A DNA stretch of 64,000 nt, taken from Serratia marcescens subsp. marcescens ATCC 13880. GTDB taxonomy: Bacteria; Pseudomonadota; Gammaproteobacteria; Enterobacterales; Enterobacteriaceae. Under the pieces are notes generated by a model, which saw only the letters and a program-made list of their open reading frames with translations, was not told where the DNA came from and did no database searches. The stretch is taken from positions 1,116,001 to 1,180,000 of the forward strand of contig NZ_CP071238.1 in assembly GCF_017299535.1 (NCBI RefSeq), in the 5' to 3' direction. Positions 37,634-53,323 of this stretch are shown in pieces (positions within the stretch are counted from its first letter, which is position 1; every line of letters starts with the position of its first letter). The position numbers were made by a program, and so were the translations under genes.

Positions 37634-39580
37634 TCAGACCTCGGCGGCGCGTGCGCGCGCTTCCCGTCGGACATCGCCGTTGACCGGCACGCCGGTCTCC
37701 AGCGCCGCCGCCACCAAAATGGCGTAGGCTTCATCCAGATCTTCACGCGTGTGTTCACTGGTCACGCTGATGCGTAAGCGGGCGTCACCCACGCTGACGC
37801 CCGGGAAGACCACGGTCTGGCAGAATAGCCCGCGCGCCCGGACGGCGCGGCCGAACAGCAGCGTTTTGGCGTCGTCGCCCACCACCACCGGAATGATGGC
37901 CGAGTCGGAATGCTCAAGGTCAAAACCGGCGTTAAGCAGCAGCGTGCGGAAGTAGTAGATGTTGTCCCACAGCTTGGTCAGTCGCTCGGGTTCACGCAGC
38001 ATCACGTCGATGGAGGCGATCACGCCGGCGGCGACTGCGGCGGGGATGGTGGCGGCGAAAACATAGGAGTTGGAGTAGAAACGCAGGTATTCGACCACTT
38101 CGCCATCGGCGCAAACGAAGCCGCCTAACCCCGACAGCGCCTTGCTCATGGTGCCCAGTTCGAGATCCACCTGGCCTTTCATATTGAAGTGTTCCGCCGT
38201 GCCCGAGCCGGTTTTGCCCAAGACGCCGGTCGCGTGCGCGTCGTCGACCAATACGCGTGCGCCGTAGCGTTCGGCCAGCTTCATCAGGCGCGGCAGATCG
38301 ACGATATCGCCGTGCATGCTGAAAACGCCATCGGTGACGATCAGCTTGCCGCCGGGGTGATCGGCGTATTTGGCCAGCGATTTCTCAAGGCTGGTCAAAG
38401 AGTGGTCATAAATTTTCCGCTGCGCGCCCGCCAACTTGCAGCCGTCCTGGATGCTCATGTGGTTGATGGCGTCGGTGAACACCAGGTCGTGTCGGCTGGT
38501 CAGAGCCGAGATGCATCCCAGGTTGGCCGAGTAGCCGGACGGATAGACGATGCAGTCTTCGCGCCCTTTGAGCTTGGCCAGTTTGCGCTCCAATTCCAGA
38601 TGCAGCACGTTGCTGCCGGCGATGATGCGGCACCCGGTGTTGGTGGCGCCGTACAGGCCAGCGGCGTCCTGGATGGCGTGGATCACTTCCGGATGGTTCG
38701 ACAATCCCAGATAGCTGTTGGAGCCGAACATCAGAAATTCGCGGCTTTTGCCGGTGACCTCGTCGAACATGACCGCGCGGTTTTTGCACGGCGTTTCAAG
38801 TGGCATGCCGTACCAGTAAAGCTGACGCTGTTTTTTATCGCGATAAAAAGCGCCGAATTCACGCGTTTTATGGAACAAATCCGGGTGCTCGATGCCGACG
38901 AAGTCCCGCATGGTGCGCGGATCGCCGAGCTCATCGCGCGCGTCCGGCGATGCGGGCGCCTTGGTGGGCTGCGGCGCGGCGGACGCGGCGGTGTGCTGGC
39001 CAAAGCGGCTGAACCACGCTTCGCCCTGTTCCTGAACCAGCCGCGCCGCCAGGTTGTGCTCCAGCTCAGCCAGCGTGCGGCACTCCGCCAGCGCTGCGTT
39101 ATCGTCCAGGCCCAGCGTTTTGAGCAACTCGTTGCGCGCCATCACCACCGCTACGGAGTCGATGCCCAGGTCGCCTTCGATGGCGGCGTCGGGGGACAGA
39201 TCACGCACTTCATATCCGCTGTGGGTGGCGAACACCTGGCGCACGAGAGCGCTCAACCAGGCCTGAGGCGTCTGGGGGGCAGGTTGCGCGGCGGCGTTCG
39301 GCGTCGGCAGCGTGAAACCGCGCTGCAAAATACCGTCGAGCGCATCCTGAATGGTTTTGATCTCCTGGATCGCCAGCGGCGTATTTAATTGGAACTGACG
39401 GTTCAGCACCATGGCAATTTCCGCCAGCGCGATGGAGTCGACGCCCAAATCGTTTTCCAGATGGCTGGTCAGGGCCAGTGCCGACGGTTCATACTCGGTC
39501 AGCCGGGCGAAGGTGTGCAGCACCGACTGCCGGACGGCTTCATGCGCGTTTGCGGCGCTATCGACGGCGTGAACGCTCAT
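37634..39580 (-). CDS. pigH: PigH, tandem-ACP / alpha-oxoamine synthase fusion
   Basis: 648 residues. Two acyl-carrier domains come first, with phosphopantetheine serines at Ser49 (GVDSIALAE) and Ser142 (GIDSVAVVM). A PLP-dependent alpha-oxoamine synthase follows from about residue 230, with Schiff-base Lys480 in [12 protein letters not shown] and VDDAHATG upstream. It carries the malonyl unit, receives the PigJ product, and condenses it with serine to form 4-hydroxy-2,2'-bipyrrole-5-methanol. Its ATG overlaps the pigG stop (ATGA). Confidence 0.96.
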   Translation of the reverse strand: MSVHAVDSAANAHEAVRQSVLHTFARLTEYEPSALALTSHLENDLGVDSIALAEIAMVLNRQFQLNTPLAIQEIKTIQDALDGILQRGFTLPTPNAAAQPAPQTPQAWLSALVRQVFATHSGYEVRDLSPDAAIEGDLGIDSVAVVMARNELLKTLGLDDNAALAECRTLAELEHNLAARLVQEQGEAWFSRFGQHTAASAAPQPTKAPASPDARDELGDPRTMRDFVGIEHPDLFHKTREFGAFYRDKKQRQLYWYGMPLETPCKNRAVMFDEVTGKSREFLMFGSNSYLGLSNHPEVIHAIQDAAGLYGATNTGCRIIAGSNVLHLELERKLAKLKGREDCIVYPSGYSANLGCISALTSRHDLVFTDAINHMSIQDGCKLAGAQRKIYDHSLTSLEKSLAKYADHPGGKLIVTDGVFSMHGDIVDLPRLMKLAERYGARVLVDDAHATGVLGKTGSGTAEHFNMKGQVDLELGTMSKALSGLGGFVCADGEVVEYLRFYSNSYVFAATIPAAVAAGVIASIDVMLREPERLTKLWDNIYYFRTLLLNAGFDLEHSDSAIIPVVVGDDAKTLLFGRAVRARGLFCQTVVFPGVSVGDARLRISVTSEHTREDLDEAYAILVAAALETGVPVNGDVRREARARAAEV

Positions 39581-39840
39581 GCGACACCCCCTGCGGCGAC
39601 TTGCGCTTGCAACCGTTGCACCAGCGCGACCATCGCCTGCACCGAGGCGAAGTTCGCCGGATGGATCTCATGCATGCCGATGGCGACATGAGACTCCTGA
39701 CGCAGAAAATCCACCAGATCGAAAATGGAGGCGGAATCGACGACGTTCAGTTCAAACAGCGGGGTTTGAGCATTCAGGCCGTCGTGATCGCCATCCAGAT
39801 ACTGGGTGGCGATATGCTGGATCAATTTGCTTTCTAACAT
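39577..39840 (-). CDS. pigG: PigG, peptidyl carrier protein
   Basis: 87-residue free-standing carrier protein with attachment Ser36 in NVVDSASIFDLVDFL. It is loaded with proline by PigI. The prolyl thioester is then oxidised to pyrrolyl by PigA and passed to PigJ. It lies 23 bases after pigF and overlaps pigH by 4 bases, so the carrier and its partner synthase are translated in step. Confidence 0.94.
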   Translation of the reverse strand: MLESKLIQHIATQYLDGDHDGLNAQTPLFELNVVDSASIFDLVDFLRQESHVAIGMHEIHPANFASVQAMVALVQRLQAQVAAGGVA

Positions 39841-39863
39841 TGCGAGCTCCCGTTGCTAACTGG

Positions 39864-40880
39864 TTATTTTTCGCCGACGATCAGGGTGCGTGGGCCGGCT
39901 ATTTTCATGATGCGCGCGTTGCTGAATCCCGCCAGACGGAATCTGTCCAGGTATTCCTGCGCGCTGCTCTCTATGCCGCCGTCGGTGGAGACCAGCATGT
40001 TCAGCGACAGCAGGGCGGTAAATTCCGGCCCTGATTTGTCTTCGTTCAGCGGCGTTTCGGAAGCGATGAAGCGGCCGCCGGCCGGCATCGCCCGATAGAT
40101 GTTGCGCAGGATGGTCAGTTGGGTTTCCGGGGCGTAGTCGTGCAGCATCCATCCCAGGTGGATCAGGTCATAGCCGCCGATCGGCAGATCGCCGCTGATG
40201 ACATCGCCCTCCACGACGTCAATGCGTTCGCCATAGCCTTGCAGCGTCAGCTTGTCGCGCAAGAACGCCGAGGCCTGCGGCAGTTCGCAGATCGCGAGTG
40301 CGATCCCCGGATAAGCGTCGGCGATCGCCATCGGCAGGCTGCCGATCCCGCTGCCGATGTCCAAAAACGCACGGTGTTGCGAGAAGTCGTAATCGCGAAC
40401 AAAGCCGGCGATAAAGGGCGCGGCGAATTTACCGAGAAATTCCTGGAAGTCCGCCACGTCGTCCGGATTTTGGTACAGGATGTCGAACCAACTGCGGTCA
40501 TCGCCGAATACCGTGCGGCGCTGGTGGGCATCGTTTCGCACCGCCGTTTTCAGCTCGCCCCATAGCGGATACAGGAAGGTATCGATGTGGCGGCCCAGCC
40601 ATCCCAGCCACTGGGGTTCGTCGCTCAACAGAAAAGCCCGATGGGCGGCGGGCAAATGATAAAGGCCGTCTCGTTGGTCGAGATACCCCATGGCCCGCAG
40701 CGCGATGAGCAACTGCTCGGTGGAACGCGCCGGGCAGTCAAGCCGCGCGGCGATGTGCGCCGCGTCGGCGTCCCGATCGCGCAGCTGATCGAACAGCTTC
40801 AGCGCCAGCGCGGCGGTCAGCGCCTTGGCCTGGAAAAAGCCCATCATCTGATTGACGGCATCTTGCTTGGTTAAAGGCAT
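39864..40880 (-). CDS. pigF: PigF, SAM-dependent O-methyltransferase
   Basis: 338 residues of the plant/antibiotic O-methyltransferase type. It has an N-terminal winged-helix dimerisation domain (to about residue 105) and a Rossmann methyltransferase domain with SAM motif LDIGSGIGSLP near residue 173. The later LGWMLHDYAPE contains the likely catalytic His. It methylates the 4-hydroxyl of HBC to give MBC, together with PigN. It sits between monopyrrole gene pigE and carrier gene pigG, 10 bases after pigE. Confidence 0.95.
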   Translation of the reverse strand: MPLTKQDAVNQMMGFFQAKALTAALALKLFDQLRDRDADAAHIAARLDCPARSTEQLLIALRAMGYLDQRDGLYHLPAAHRAFLLSDEPQWLGWLGRHIDTFLYPLWGELKTAVRNDAHQRRTVFGDDRSWFDILYQNPDDVADFQEFLGKFAAPFIAGFVRDYDFSQHRAFLDIGSGIGSLPMAIADAYPGIALAICELPQASAFLRDKLTLQGYGERIDVVEGDVISGDLPIGGYDLIHLGWMLHDYAPETQLTILRNIYRAMPAGGRFIASETPLNEDKSGPEFTALLSLNMLVSTDGGIESSAQEYLDRFRLAGFSNARIMKIAGPRTLIVGEK

Positions 40881-40890
40881 TGCTGGCTCC

Positions 40891-46052
<5,162 letters not shown>

Positions 46053-46222
46053 GATGAGTTCCTTGTGCAGCCAAAATGGAGTGACGGCTTCAGCCAGGCG
46101 GGCAAATTCGGCACGACAAAGCCCGCGACGGTCTCTGCAGGCGGCGGTTGCCGCGCGCATCACCTTCGTTGAATTGTGCTGTGTTCAGGCGGATGGTTTA
46201 CCTTCGCCGGATGTGGTGCTGA

Positions 46223-48889
46223 CTAGCCATCGGCACGTTCTCCGCGTTGAATAATGACCGTCCCGCTGTCGCCGTCGAGAATCAAGGTGTCGCCGCTGTT
46301 GATCAACTGGGTGGCGTTCTTGAGATTGACCGCCGCGGGAATGCCGAATTCGCGTGCGACGATGCAGCTGTGGGACAGCGCAGAGCCGATATCGGTGACG
46401 ATGCCCGCCGCCAGCGCGAAGAGCGGGGTCCAGCTGGCGTCGGTAAAGCGCGCCACCAGGATTTCGTTGGGCTGCAGCTCGCCGGCCTGCGCCAGCAGAT
46501 CGGTGATGACGCGCGCTTTCGCCACCACTTTGCCGGGGCTGGCCGCCAGGCCGGACAGCATGCCGGCGGCGTTTTCCGCCGTGGGGGCTTTCATCCTGGG
46601 CTGATACCCCCCGACGATCGCCATCGGCGGCTCTTCCGCATGCAGGTTCAGCAGATGCTGGTGGCGATTGCGCTCGATCAGATCGGCGGCGAACGCTTCC
46701 TGCGCCGACTGTTCCCCCGCCATAAACGCGCGGAAGCGCTCGAAGTCCACATAGGGCAGATCGGCCGATTTGACCAGGCCTTGCGCCTCCAGGCGCCGCA
46801 GCACTTCCAGCATGATGCGGCGGTAGAACCAGGTTTCGGTGACGAAGGTTGGCCGGGTCGCTTCGCGGCGTTCGGCCATCACGCCATACAGTTTGGTGAT
46901 GAACTTCAGCTTCATCCGGCCAAACCAGGGCATCGCTTTAAGCAGCGTCGCGCTGTCTTCATGGCGCAGCCGCTCTGTTTCCCGCAGTTTCGTGTGCAGA
47001 TCCACCGGATGTTGCAGATACATTTTCATCACTTGCAGCAGGTAGCTGGGATCGTCGTTCCAGCGCGGAAGACTCAATTCGAACTCCTGGCGGCCACGGG
47101 CGCCGAACTCGAACAGGAAGGCGCTGAAGTCGCTTTGCCAGAAGGCGCGCGATTCGGGATCGGTGGGCAGGACGGTGACCAGTTCCTGTGCGCTGTGTCG
47201 CTCGAACAGGGCCTTCAACGCCGGTTGACGATTGACCGTCTCCACCAGGCTGAGAATGCCCAGCGTGACTTCGATGGTGCGCAGGTTGTTCATCGACGCC
47301 TTGATGCGATTTTGCAATCCGTTGCCGCGGCCTTTGAGATAACGTTCGCAGGTCAGCGCCAGCGCATCGTAGAGCGCGAACGACTGAAGGAAGAAGGGCA
47401 TATAGGCGGCGCAGCTGTCGAGGAAGTAACCGTCGATGCGGCTGAGTTCTCGCTCCAGTTCCTGATGTGTCATGGTCGTCAGATCCAGCGCCAGAAAGCG
47501 GCGCGTCTCGCGCTGGCGCAGGGCGATCATGGCATCGACGGTCGCGCCGGCGCTGCGCAGGTTATGCCTCTGCTGTTTCAGCCAATGCCAGGCGCTCTTG
47601 AGATAAGCCCATCCCTGTACGCCGGGGCCATAGGGGTTTTTGTACCCGCTGAAATCGATATCGGCGGTGGCGTAGCGGGTCGTGAACTTCATTTCGTCGC
47701 GGGTGGGCGGGCATTGGCGGAGCATGTAGGCCGATCCGGAGATATTCAGATAGACGTAGCCTTGCAAATACCCCATATAAATCTGCCAATCGCCGATATC
47801 CGCCAGCCCCATGGTTTTGATCGCCGGGCCATGAATATGCTTTTGGTAGAACTGGCAAAACGACAGCCCCAGCGGCGTCATCAAGCCGGTGACGATCTCG
47901 CCGGTGTCCATTCGGGAGAAAAAGGCCCGTTCCTTGATCGTCGGATCGCTTTCCCACGGGTTGGCGTAAAGCATCTGAACCGGTTTGGCCTGCGTGGTGA
48001 TCGGCCGCGCCTGCAGGAGCCACACGCGATCGTCTTTCACCGCCCATTCGATATCCAGTTCCGCGCCGTAAATCATCCGCGTTTGCCGGGCCAGCCTGGT
48101 AAGCTGTTGCAGCTGTTCCGGGGTTAAGCTGGGGGCGTCTCGCCTGGCTTCGGGCGTTTGCAGCAGCGTGACCCGTCCCTGCGGATCGCGTTGGCAATAG
48201 TGCGGTTTGTGACGAATTTGCCGCTCGCGGATCTCGCCGCTCGCCTTATCCAAAATGAAGCTGTCGGTGGTGACTTGTCCGGAGACCACGCCTTCCCCCA
48301 GCCCCCAGCAGCTGTCGATGACGATGTGGTTGGCATCGCCTGTCAGCGGATCTTGGGTAAACATGACGCCGGCGGCGTCTGCATCCACCATGATTTGCAA
48401 GACGACGGCGATATCGCTCTGCGCCGCCGATGTCCGGCTATACTGGGCGGCGCGTTCCGCCCAGAGCGACGCCCAGCAGGATTGCACCTTGCGCACCACC
48501 TCGTCATCCCCGCGCACGTGAAGGTAAGTGTCGTATTGCCCGGCGAAAGAGTGGGTCAGGCCGTCTTCTTCCAGCGCCGAAGAGCGCACGGCGAGCGAGG
48601 CGCCGTCGCCCAACTGTTTGCAGGCGTGACGGATCGCCAGATCGAGCGGGGCGGGGATGGCGGCGCTCAAAATCATATCGCGCACGTTGCCCGGTGCGCC
48701 CGTGTCGAGCAGCGCTCCCGGCACGGCGAATTCGATAAACTGCCGGTAAGCCTGCGCGGTGATGCAAAACGCCGGCGGCACCGGCAAGCCCGCGTGAATC
48801 AAATGATTCAACGAATGGGCTTTGCCGCCCAGGCGATGGGGTTCCAGCGTTTTATCGCCGGAAAGTTCAACCACCAGGGTAGGATTCAT
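46223..48889 (-). CDS. pigC: PigC, prodigiosin-forming condensing enzyme
   Basis: 888-residue ATP-dependent enzyme that joins MBC and MAP to give prodigiosin. The N-terminal part is the ATP-grasp, pyruvate-phosphate-dikinase-like domain ([56 protein letters not shown]). A large middle region specific to PigC follows. The C-terminal phosphohistidine domain has His840 in [18 protein letters not shown]. The start overlaps the pigB stop (ATGA). Confidence 0.96.
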   Translation of the reverse strand: MNPTLVVELSGDKTLEPHRLGGKAHSLNHLIHAGLPVPPAFCITAQAYRQFIEFAVPGALLDTGAPGNVRDMILSAAIPAPLDLAIRHACKQLGDGASLAVRSSALEEDGLTHSFAGQYDTYLHVRGDDEVVRKVQSCWASLWAERAAQYSRTSAAQSDIAVVLQIMVDADAAGVMFTQDPLTGDANHIVIDSCWGLGEGVVSGQVTTDSFILDKASGEIRERQIRHKPHYCQRDPQGRVTLLQTPEARRDAPSLTPEQLQQLTRLARQTRMIYGAELDIEWAVKDDRVWLLQARPITTQAKPVQMLYANPWESDPTIKERAFFSRMDTGEIVTGLMTPLGLSFCQFYQKHIHGPAIKTMGLADIGDWQIYMGYLQGYVYLNISGSAYMLRQCPPTRDEMKFTTRYATADIDFSGYKNPYGPGVQGWAYLKSAWHWLKQQRHNLRSAGATVDAMIALRQRETRRFLALDLTTMTHQELERELSRIDGYFLDSCAAYMPFFLQSFALYDALALTCERYLKGRGNGLQNRIKASMNNLRTIEVTLGILSLVETVNRQPALKALFERHSAQELVTVLPTDPESRAFWQSDFSAFLFEFGARGRQEFELSLPRWNDDPSYLLQVMKMYLQHPVDLHTKLRETERLRHEDSATLLKAMPWFGRMKLKFITKLYGVMAERREATRPTFVTETWFYRRIMLEVLRRLEAQGLVKSADLPYVDFERFRAFMAGEQSAQEAFAADLIERNRHQHLLNLHAEEPPMAIVGGYQPRMKAPTAENAAGMLSGLAASPGKVVAKARVITDLLAQAGELQPNEILVARFTDASWTPLFALAAGIVTDIGSALSHSCIVAREFGIPAAVNLKNATQLINSGDTLILDGDSGTVIIQRGERADG

Positions 48890-50901
48890 GACATCACCTC
48901 CGCAGACGTAACGGGCATTGCGAGGCGTTCTCTCACCGCTTTGGCGGCGTTCAGTCCGGCTAACACCGCGCTTTCGATATTACCGATGCCCACGCTGTCC
49001 TGATTGGCGAAGTGAATATTCTCAAACGGCCTGCTGGCCTGGTGAAACACGCCCTGGGCCTGTTGCCCGGCGACCGAGGTCACCAGACCCGCGGGCCAGA
49101 ACCAGATTTGAATGTCTTCAATGATGTCGGCGTCAATGCCCATGTTGCCCAGCACTTTGGCGATTTCGACATAGGTCTGTTGCTGCAGCGCCGGGAACTC
49201 GTTTTGCGCGGTGCGACCTTGCCGCTCTGGACGAGTGGTTGGTTTGAGCAGGGTTAATACCCCGGCTTCCGCGCTGAGGTGATTGTCCATCCAATTGGCG
49301 ACCAGGCAGGTGCCGGCTTTGCTCCAATAGTAAGGTGTGCGGGTGTTTTCCGGCTCGATCAGATAGCCGCCGAACGAGCGTTCGAGGATCGGTTTTTTCA
49401 ACAGCACGTTCGCCAGGTAGTAATCTTCATGGCGGATCTGGCGGATCGCCGCCAATTGCTCTTTGGGCAGGGTGGGCAACCAGGTGGGCACATGCGTTTT
49501 GGGGGCGGCCCAGATCACTTGTTTGGCTCTGATTTCGCTGGCCGCGCCATTGACGCTGAACCGGATCACCGTTTCGTCGCCGCCGGGCGTGATGCTTTGA
49601 AGCTGTACGCGGCTTTGCAGCCTGACGTTGTTTTGCTCCTCAAGATAGTCGAGCAGCCCGGCGCTGATGCTGCCGTTACCGCCCGGCAGCGTGACCAGAT
49701 TGCCGCGTAAATACCCCACCAGGAAGTGCAATCCGACATAGGCGGAGACTTCGCGAATATCGAGACATTCCACGCGCAGCGTGGTGCTGACGGCATTCTC
49801 TACCAGCTTGCCGAATTTTCTCGGTGGCCGCAGATCCGCCGGGATCTGATCCAGTTTGTGCGGTTCGAACAGATACGTGTACAGCGGGATAGTGTCGAGC
49901 AGCGCCATATTCGTTTTGCTCCAGGCGCTCTGCGGCGTCCAGGGCAGGCTGGGGTACCGCTCGCCGCGCGGCGAGAAGGTATCCAGGAAGGCGTACAGAT
50001 CGGCAAAGATCGGATCGCCCAGCTGTTTTGCCGCGATAACATAAGGTTTACCGATCAAGGCATGCAGGAATAGTTGTCCCGTCAGGCGCCAGACGGCGGG
50101 TTTAAGCAGGTAGACCGGTTGTTTGATAAAACCGACGACGACTTCACCCAGGCAGCGGAGCAGCAAGAAGGTGTCGAAAAATACCAGCGTGTCCTTTTCA
50201 TTGGATTTATATACGCCGCTCAGACCGATTTTCTTCAGCAGTTGCGCCATGAAAGAATTCGGCAGCGGTTCCTGGAAGCAGACGCCGGCGATAGGAAATT
50301 TCAGGCGGTTCACCGTACTGTAGCGGGCGTTGCCGCCGAAGGAGGCGCTTTTTTCCAGCACCAAAACCCGGCGATCGGTCAGTTCGCTGGCCGCGGCCAA
50401 ACCGGAGACGCCGCCGCCGATGATCACCACGTCATACTCGCCGTCCAGCGCGGGGGTTACCGGGCCGCCTGCCGCCGGCGTGGGCGTGGAAAAGTCGCGC
50501 GTGGGGAACGTGCGCGGCTTGGGTTTGCGGTGGTGCTGCTGACGCAGCATGTACAGCGCCGCCAGCGCGAAAATCGCATCGAGCAACATGACCTGCGGCT
50601 GGGCGCGGTGCAGGATCGTGACAAATCCCGCCATCATCAGCAGCTGGCAGTAGATGATCAATGGCGTCCAACGCGGGTTGAACATCAAGACCGCACCGGA
50701 GGCAAACAGCGCCACGCCGATCAGCGCGTTAACCACTGTACCCTGCGCCGCCAACCAAGCCGTCGCCCCGGCGTACCAGGTGCCCTGGTTCGCCACGGCC
50801 GCCTGCTGCAGAATATCGGCGACGTTTTCCAACTGAGGGAAGACTTTCGCCAGGCCGGCCAACATATAGAGCACGGCAAAAACGCGTTGAACGATCATCA
50901 T
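48886..50901 (-). CDS. pigB: PigB, FAD-dependent oxidase of the monopyrrole branch
   Basis: 671 residues. An N-terminal membrane region with about four hydrophobic segments (residues 5-120, DoxX-like) is joined to an FAD-dependent amine-oxidase-like domain whose dinucleotide motif [17 protein letters not shown] lies at about 158-174. It oxidises dihydro-MAP to MAP, and the membrane anchor suggests action at the inner membrane. Two ATG codons in tandem open the gene; the first overlaps the pigA stop (ATGA). Confidence 0.95.
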   Translation of the reverse strand: MMIVQRVFAVLYMLAGLAKVFPQLENVADILQQAAVANQGTWYAGATAWLAAQGTVVNALIGVALFASGAVLMFNPRWTPLIIYCQLLMMAGFVTILHRAQPQVMLLDAIFALAALYMLRQQHHRKPKPRTFPTRDFSTPTPAAGGPVTPALDGEYDVVIIGGGVSGLAAASELTDRRVLVLEKSASFGGNARYSTVNRLKFPIAGVCFQEPLPNSFMAQLLKKIGLSGVYKSNEKDTLVFFDTFLLLRCLGEVVVGFIKQPVYLLKPAVWRLTGQLFLHALIGKPYVIAAKQLGDPIFADLYAFLDTFSPRGERYPSLPWTPQSAWSKTNMALLDTIPLYTYLFEPHKLDQIPADLRPPRKFGKLVENAVSTTLRVECLDIREVSAYVGLHFLVGYLRGNLVTLPGGNGSISAGLLDYLEEQNNVRLQSRVQLQSITPGGDETVIRFSVNGAASEIRAKQVIWAAPKTHVPTWLPTLPKEQLAAIRQIRHEDYYLANVLLKKPILERSFGGYLIEPENTRTPYYWSKAGTCLVANWMDNHLSAEAGVLTLLKPTTRPERQGRTAQNEFPALQQQTYVEIAKVLGNMGIDADIIEDIQIWFWPAGLVTSVAGQQAQGVFHQASRPFENIHFANQDSVGIGNIESAVLAGLNAAKAVRERLAMPVTSAEVMS

Positions 50902-52055
50902 GCGCCTCCCCGCAGACCCAGCTTGCGGGCGACAATTTCTTTTTGTATCTCGTTGGTGCCGGAGAAGATCCGGCTGGGGATCACGTTCAGCAAGTGGCGC
51001 ACCAGACCGAGTTCTTGATCCATGCCGGCTCCGCCGAAGATTTGAATCGCGTCCAGCGCGGACTGCACGGCATATTCGGAAATCAACAGTTTGCTCATGG
51101 CGATGTCGATCTCGGCATCCTGGCCCCGATCGTGTTTCCAACAGGCGCGGTAGAGCATTAGCCGACACTGTTCCAGACGCAGTTTCATATCGATGATGCG
51201 GTTGGAGACGGACTGAAATTGGCCGATCGCTTTGCCGAATTGTCGGCGTTGTTTGGCATAGTCCAGCGCGCTGTCGAACACGCGCTCCATTGCGCCGATA
51301 AACAGAGCCGACAGGCAGCCCTTTTCCCAGATCATTGAATCGTGGAAGATGGCGCCGCCGGCGCCCGGCATACCGATCCGTTGGGCCTCTGGAATGAAGA
51401 CGTCGTTGAAGGTCAGTTCGCTCCACGGGCAGTTGGAGAGGCAATCTTTCGGGCTGACGGCGCCTACGTTTAAGCCTGGCATCCCTTTCTCGAGCACAAA
51501 TGCGGACACGCCCATAAAGCCATGTTCGGGATGGGTTTTCGCATAGACGATGAAGATGTCGGCAATCGGCGCGTTGGTGATGAAAATTTTGTTTCCGTTG
51601 AGCCGGTAGCCGCCTTCACAGGGTTGAGCGGTTGATTTCATGGCATAAATATCGGAACCGGCGTCCGGCTCCGTCGCCGCATTCGCCGCGATCAGTTTTC
51701 CGGCCGCCAACGCTTCGAGATAGCGCGCTTTTAATGCCTCGGAACCGAAGCGGGAAAGCGGGATCACGCAGGCGCACAGATGGGCGCAGAGCGAGAAGGA
51801 CATGCCGATGTCGCGGCTGCCTTTACCCAGCGCCTCAATCATCAGTGCAGTATCGAGCGCATTCATGCCCAATCCGCCGAACGCGGTCGTCACGGGGGCT
51901 CGGGTAAAACCATAGGCGGCGGCTTGTCGCCACAAATCCAGGCTTAATACCTGCCGTGAAAGCCGAGCATGCGCATCCTGATCCAGCACCTCGCGGGCAA
52001 AACGCTGAGCGGATTCGCTTAGAGCCTGCTGCTCACTTGATAAGTTAAAATCCAT
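50898..52055 (-). CDS. pigA: PigA, L-prolyl-PCP dehydrogenase
   Basis: 385-residue acyl-CoA-dehydrogenase-fold flavoenzyme that oxidises prolyl-S-PigG to pyrrolyl-2-carboxyl-S-PigG. Family motifs are AATEPDAGSDI, the Arg/Gly-rich QRRQFGKAIGQFQSV, and IFGGAGMDQE. The usual late catalytic Glu position reads IFSGTNEIQ, with Ser in its place, and Glu244 lies in MIWEKG as in prolyl-carrier dehydrogenases. The start at 52055 has GGAG eight bases before; the ATG at 52070 has none. It is the first gene of the pig operon. Confidence 0.95.
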   Translation of the reverse strand: MDFNLSSEQQALSESAQRFAREVLDQDAHARLSRQVLSLDLWRQAAAYGFTRAPVTTAFGGLGMNALDTALMIEALGKGSRDIGMSFSLCAHLCACVIPLSRFGSEALKARYLEALAAGKLIAANAATEPDAGSDIYAMKSTAQPCEGGYRLNGNKIFITNAPIADIFIVYAKTHPEHGFMGVSAFVLEKGMPGLNVGAVSPKDCLSNCPWSELTFNDVFIPEAQRIGMPGAGGAIFHDSMIWEKGCLSALFIGAMERVFDSALDYAKQRRQFGKAIGQFQSVSNRIIDMKLRLEQCRLMLYRACWKHDRGQDAEIDIAMSKLLISEYAVQSALDAIQIFGGAGMDQELGLVRHLLNVIPSRIFSGTNEIQKEIVARKLGLRGGA

Positions 52056-52461
52056 GACGAACTCCGCCATTGGGTTGAGAGATTAAATTAGCTAATATTT
52101 CTAGTTTGGAGGTGGCCAAAACTCAAACAGGCAAAGTAATGGTAAATGTAAATAAATGTTTATTTATGTGGTCTATTATTACAATTTTGTTAATTGATGT
52201 TTTTATTTTGTTGTTTTTATTGTGTTTTATTTTGTGTTATTTATACACAAAAATTTACATATAATAAAAATCTTAATTTGATCAAATTTTAATAGGTTAG
52301 ATTGTCTATTGTTTTTTGATGAATACTTTGCAGGTGAAGTATCTATCTTTTGGATGTGGCTATCGGTTTCTCATCGATATCGACGGTAGGGCGTTGAGGC
52401 TTGGTGAGTGGCGGAAAGCGGCTTAAGATAGGAGATGAGCAGGAGCATTCCGGAGGAAAAA
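52056..52461. promoter_or_regulatory. AT-rich pigA-cueR intergenic region with the pig promoter
   Basis: About 400 bases with no gene, far richer in A+T than the surroundings, especially 52140-52320. It must hold the pigA promoter (leftward) and the cueR promoter (rightward). Visible elements are the palindrome ATTAGCTAAT (52087-52096), the palindrome AAATAAATGTTTATTT (52150-52165), and repeated TTTTATT tracts at 52201, 52215 and 52225 that suggest bent, H-NS-type DNA. Several -10-like TATA/TAAT words make the exact pigA promoter unclear; TTGTAA near 52190 on the minus strand is one -35 candidate. Confidence 0.75.
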
Positions 52462-52863
52462 ATGAATATTAGCGACGTCGCGAAAAAGACCGGGTTAACC
52501 AGCAAGACGATTCGTTTTTACGAGGAGAAAGCGCTGATTACCGCCCCGATCCGCAGCGATAACGGTTATCGCCATTATTCCGCCAGGCACGTTGAAGAGC
52601 TGACGCTGCTGCGCCAGGCGCGGCAGGTGGGCTTCAACCTGGACGAGTGCCGTGAGCTGGTGGCGTTATTCAACGATCCGGCCCGCCACAGCGCCGACGT
52701 GAAGGCGCGCACGCTGCAGAAGGTGGCGGAGATCGAAAGGCACATCAGCGAACTGGGAGAAATGCGCCAACGCCTGTTGACGCTGGCGGAACAATGTCCG
52801 GGCGACGAGGGGGCGGAGTGCCCCATCATCAATAATCTGGCGGGATGCTGTCGTTCGAATTAA
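52462..52863 (+). CDS. cueR: CueR, copper-responsive MerR-family activator
   Basis: 133 residues (E. coli 135). The N-terminal MerR helix-turn-helix is [21 protein letters not shown] dimerisation coiled coil follows, and then the Cu(I)-binding loop with two cysteines spaced as in E. coli CueR ([11 protein letters not shown]). It activates copA and cueO when copper is present. The start has GGAGG at good spacing. It is divergent from the pig cluster, which separates it from copA; its stop overlaps the ybbJ stop by 3 bases. Confidence 0.96.
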   Translation: MNISDVAKKTGLTSKTIRFYEEKALITAPIRSDNGYRHYSARHVEELTLLRQARQVGFNLDECRELVALFNDPARHSADVKARTLQKVAEIERHISELGEMRQRLLTLAEQCPGDEGAECPIINNLAGCCRSN

Positions 52864-53321
52864 CGGCTGATGGCGCGGATCACCAGCGTGACCCCTTCCA
52901 CCGCCACCACTTCCACTTCAGTGCCGGCAGGCAGATCTTCCGCCGCCTGCGCGCGCCAGCTGCTGTCGCCGATATTGATGCGGCCCATGCCGTTGTGCAT
53001 CGGTTCCGTCAGCGTGGCGCGGGTGCCGATCAGCTGGCGGTTGCGCTGGTTGAGCACCGGCGACCCGCCGGATGCGGCCGCCGGGCGCCGGCGCAGCCAG
53101 TACCACCACAGGTAAGCGACGACGACGGTCAGGACGGCAAAGATCGCGCCTTGCCACGCCCAGGAAAGTTGCGGAAGCAGCCAGATCAGGACGCCGACCA
53201 ACAGCGCCGCCACGCCGCTCCACAGCAGGTAGCCGCCGGCGCCGAGCATTTCCGCCGCCAGCAACACGCCCCCGAGGGAGAGCCAAAACCACAGCGGATT
53301 CGCCGCGATCAGTTCGAGCAT
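52860..53321 (-). CDS. ybbJ: YbbJ, NfeD-like inner-membrane protein
   Basis: 153 residues. Two or three N-terminal membrane segments (to about residue 75) are followed by a C-terminal OB-fold NfeD domain ([23 protein letters not shown]). NfeD proteins pair with SPFH/stomatin proteins, and qmcA lies 2 bases upstream in the same operon. It is convergent with cueR, with overlapping stop codons. The pair has been linked to membrane microdomain quality control. Confidence 0.94.
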   Translation of the reverse strand: MLELIAANPLWFWLSLGGVLLAAEMLGAGGYLLWSGVAALLVGVLIWLLPQLSWAWQGAIFAVLTVVVAYLWWYWLRRRPAAASGGSPVLNQRNRQLIGTRATLTEPMHNGMGRINIGDSSWRAQAAEDLPAGTEVEVVAVEGVTLVIRAISR

Positions 53322-53323
53322 GA

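Noticed and set aside
46053..46163. Upstream start for pigD at 46160-46163
   Set aside because: Ribosome-site spacing is poor and the extra residues are Arg/Ala-rich, while 46052 has AAGGAA at normal spacing.
52195..52320. Possible CRISPR or tandem repeat in the AT-rich pig promoter region
   Set aside because: The TTTTATT words are short and irregular, with no repeat-spacer unit.
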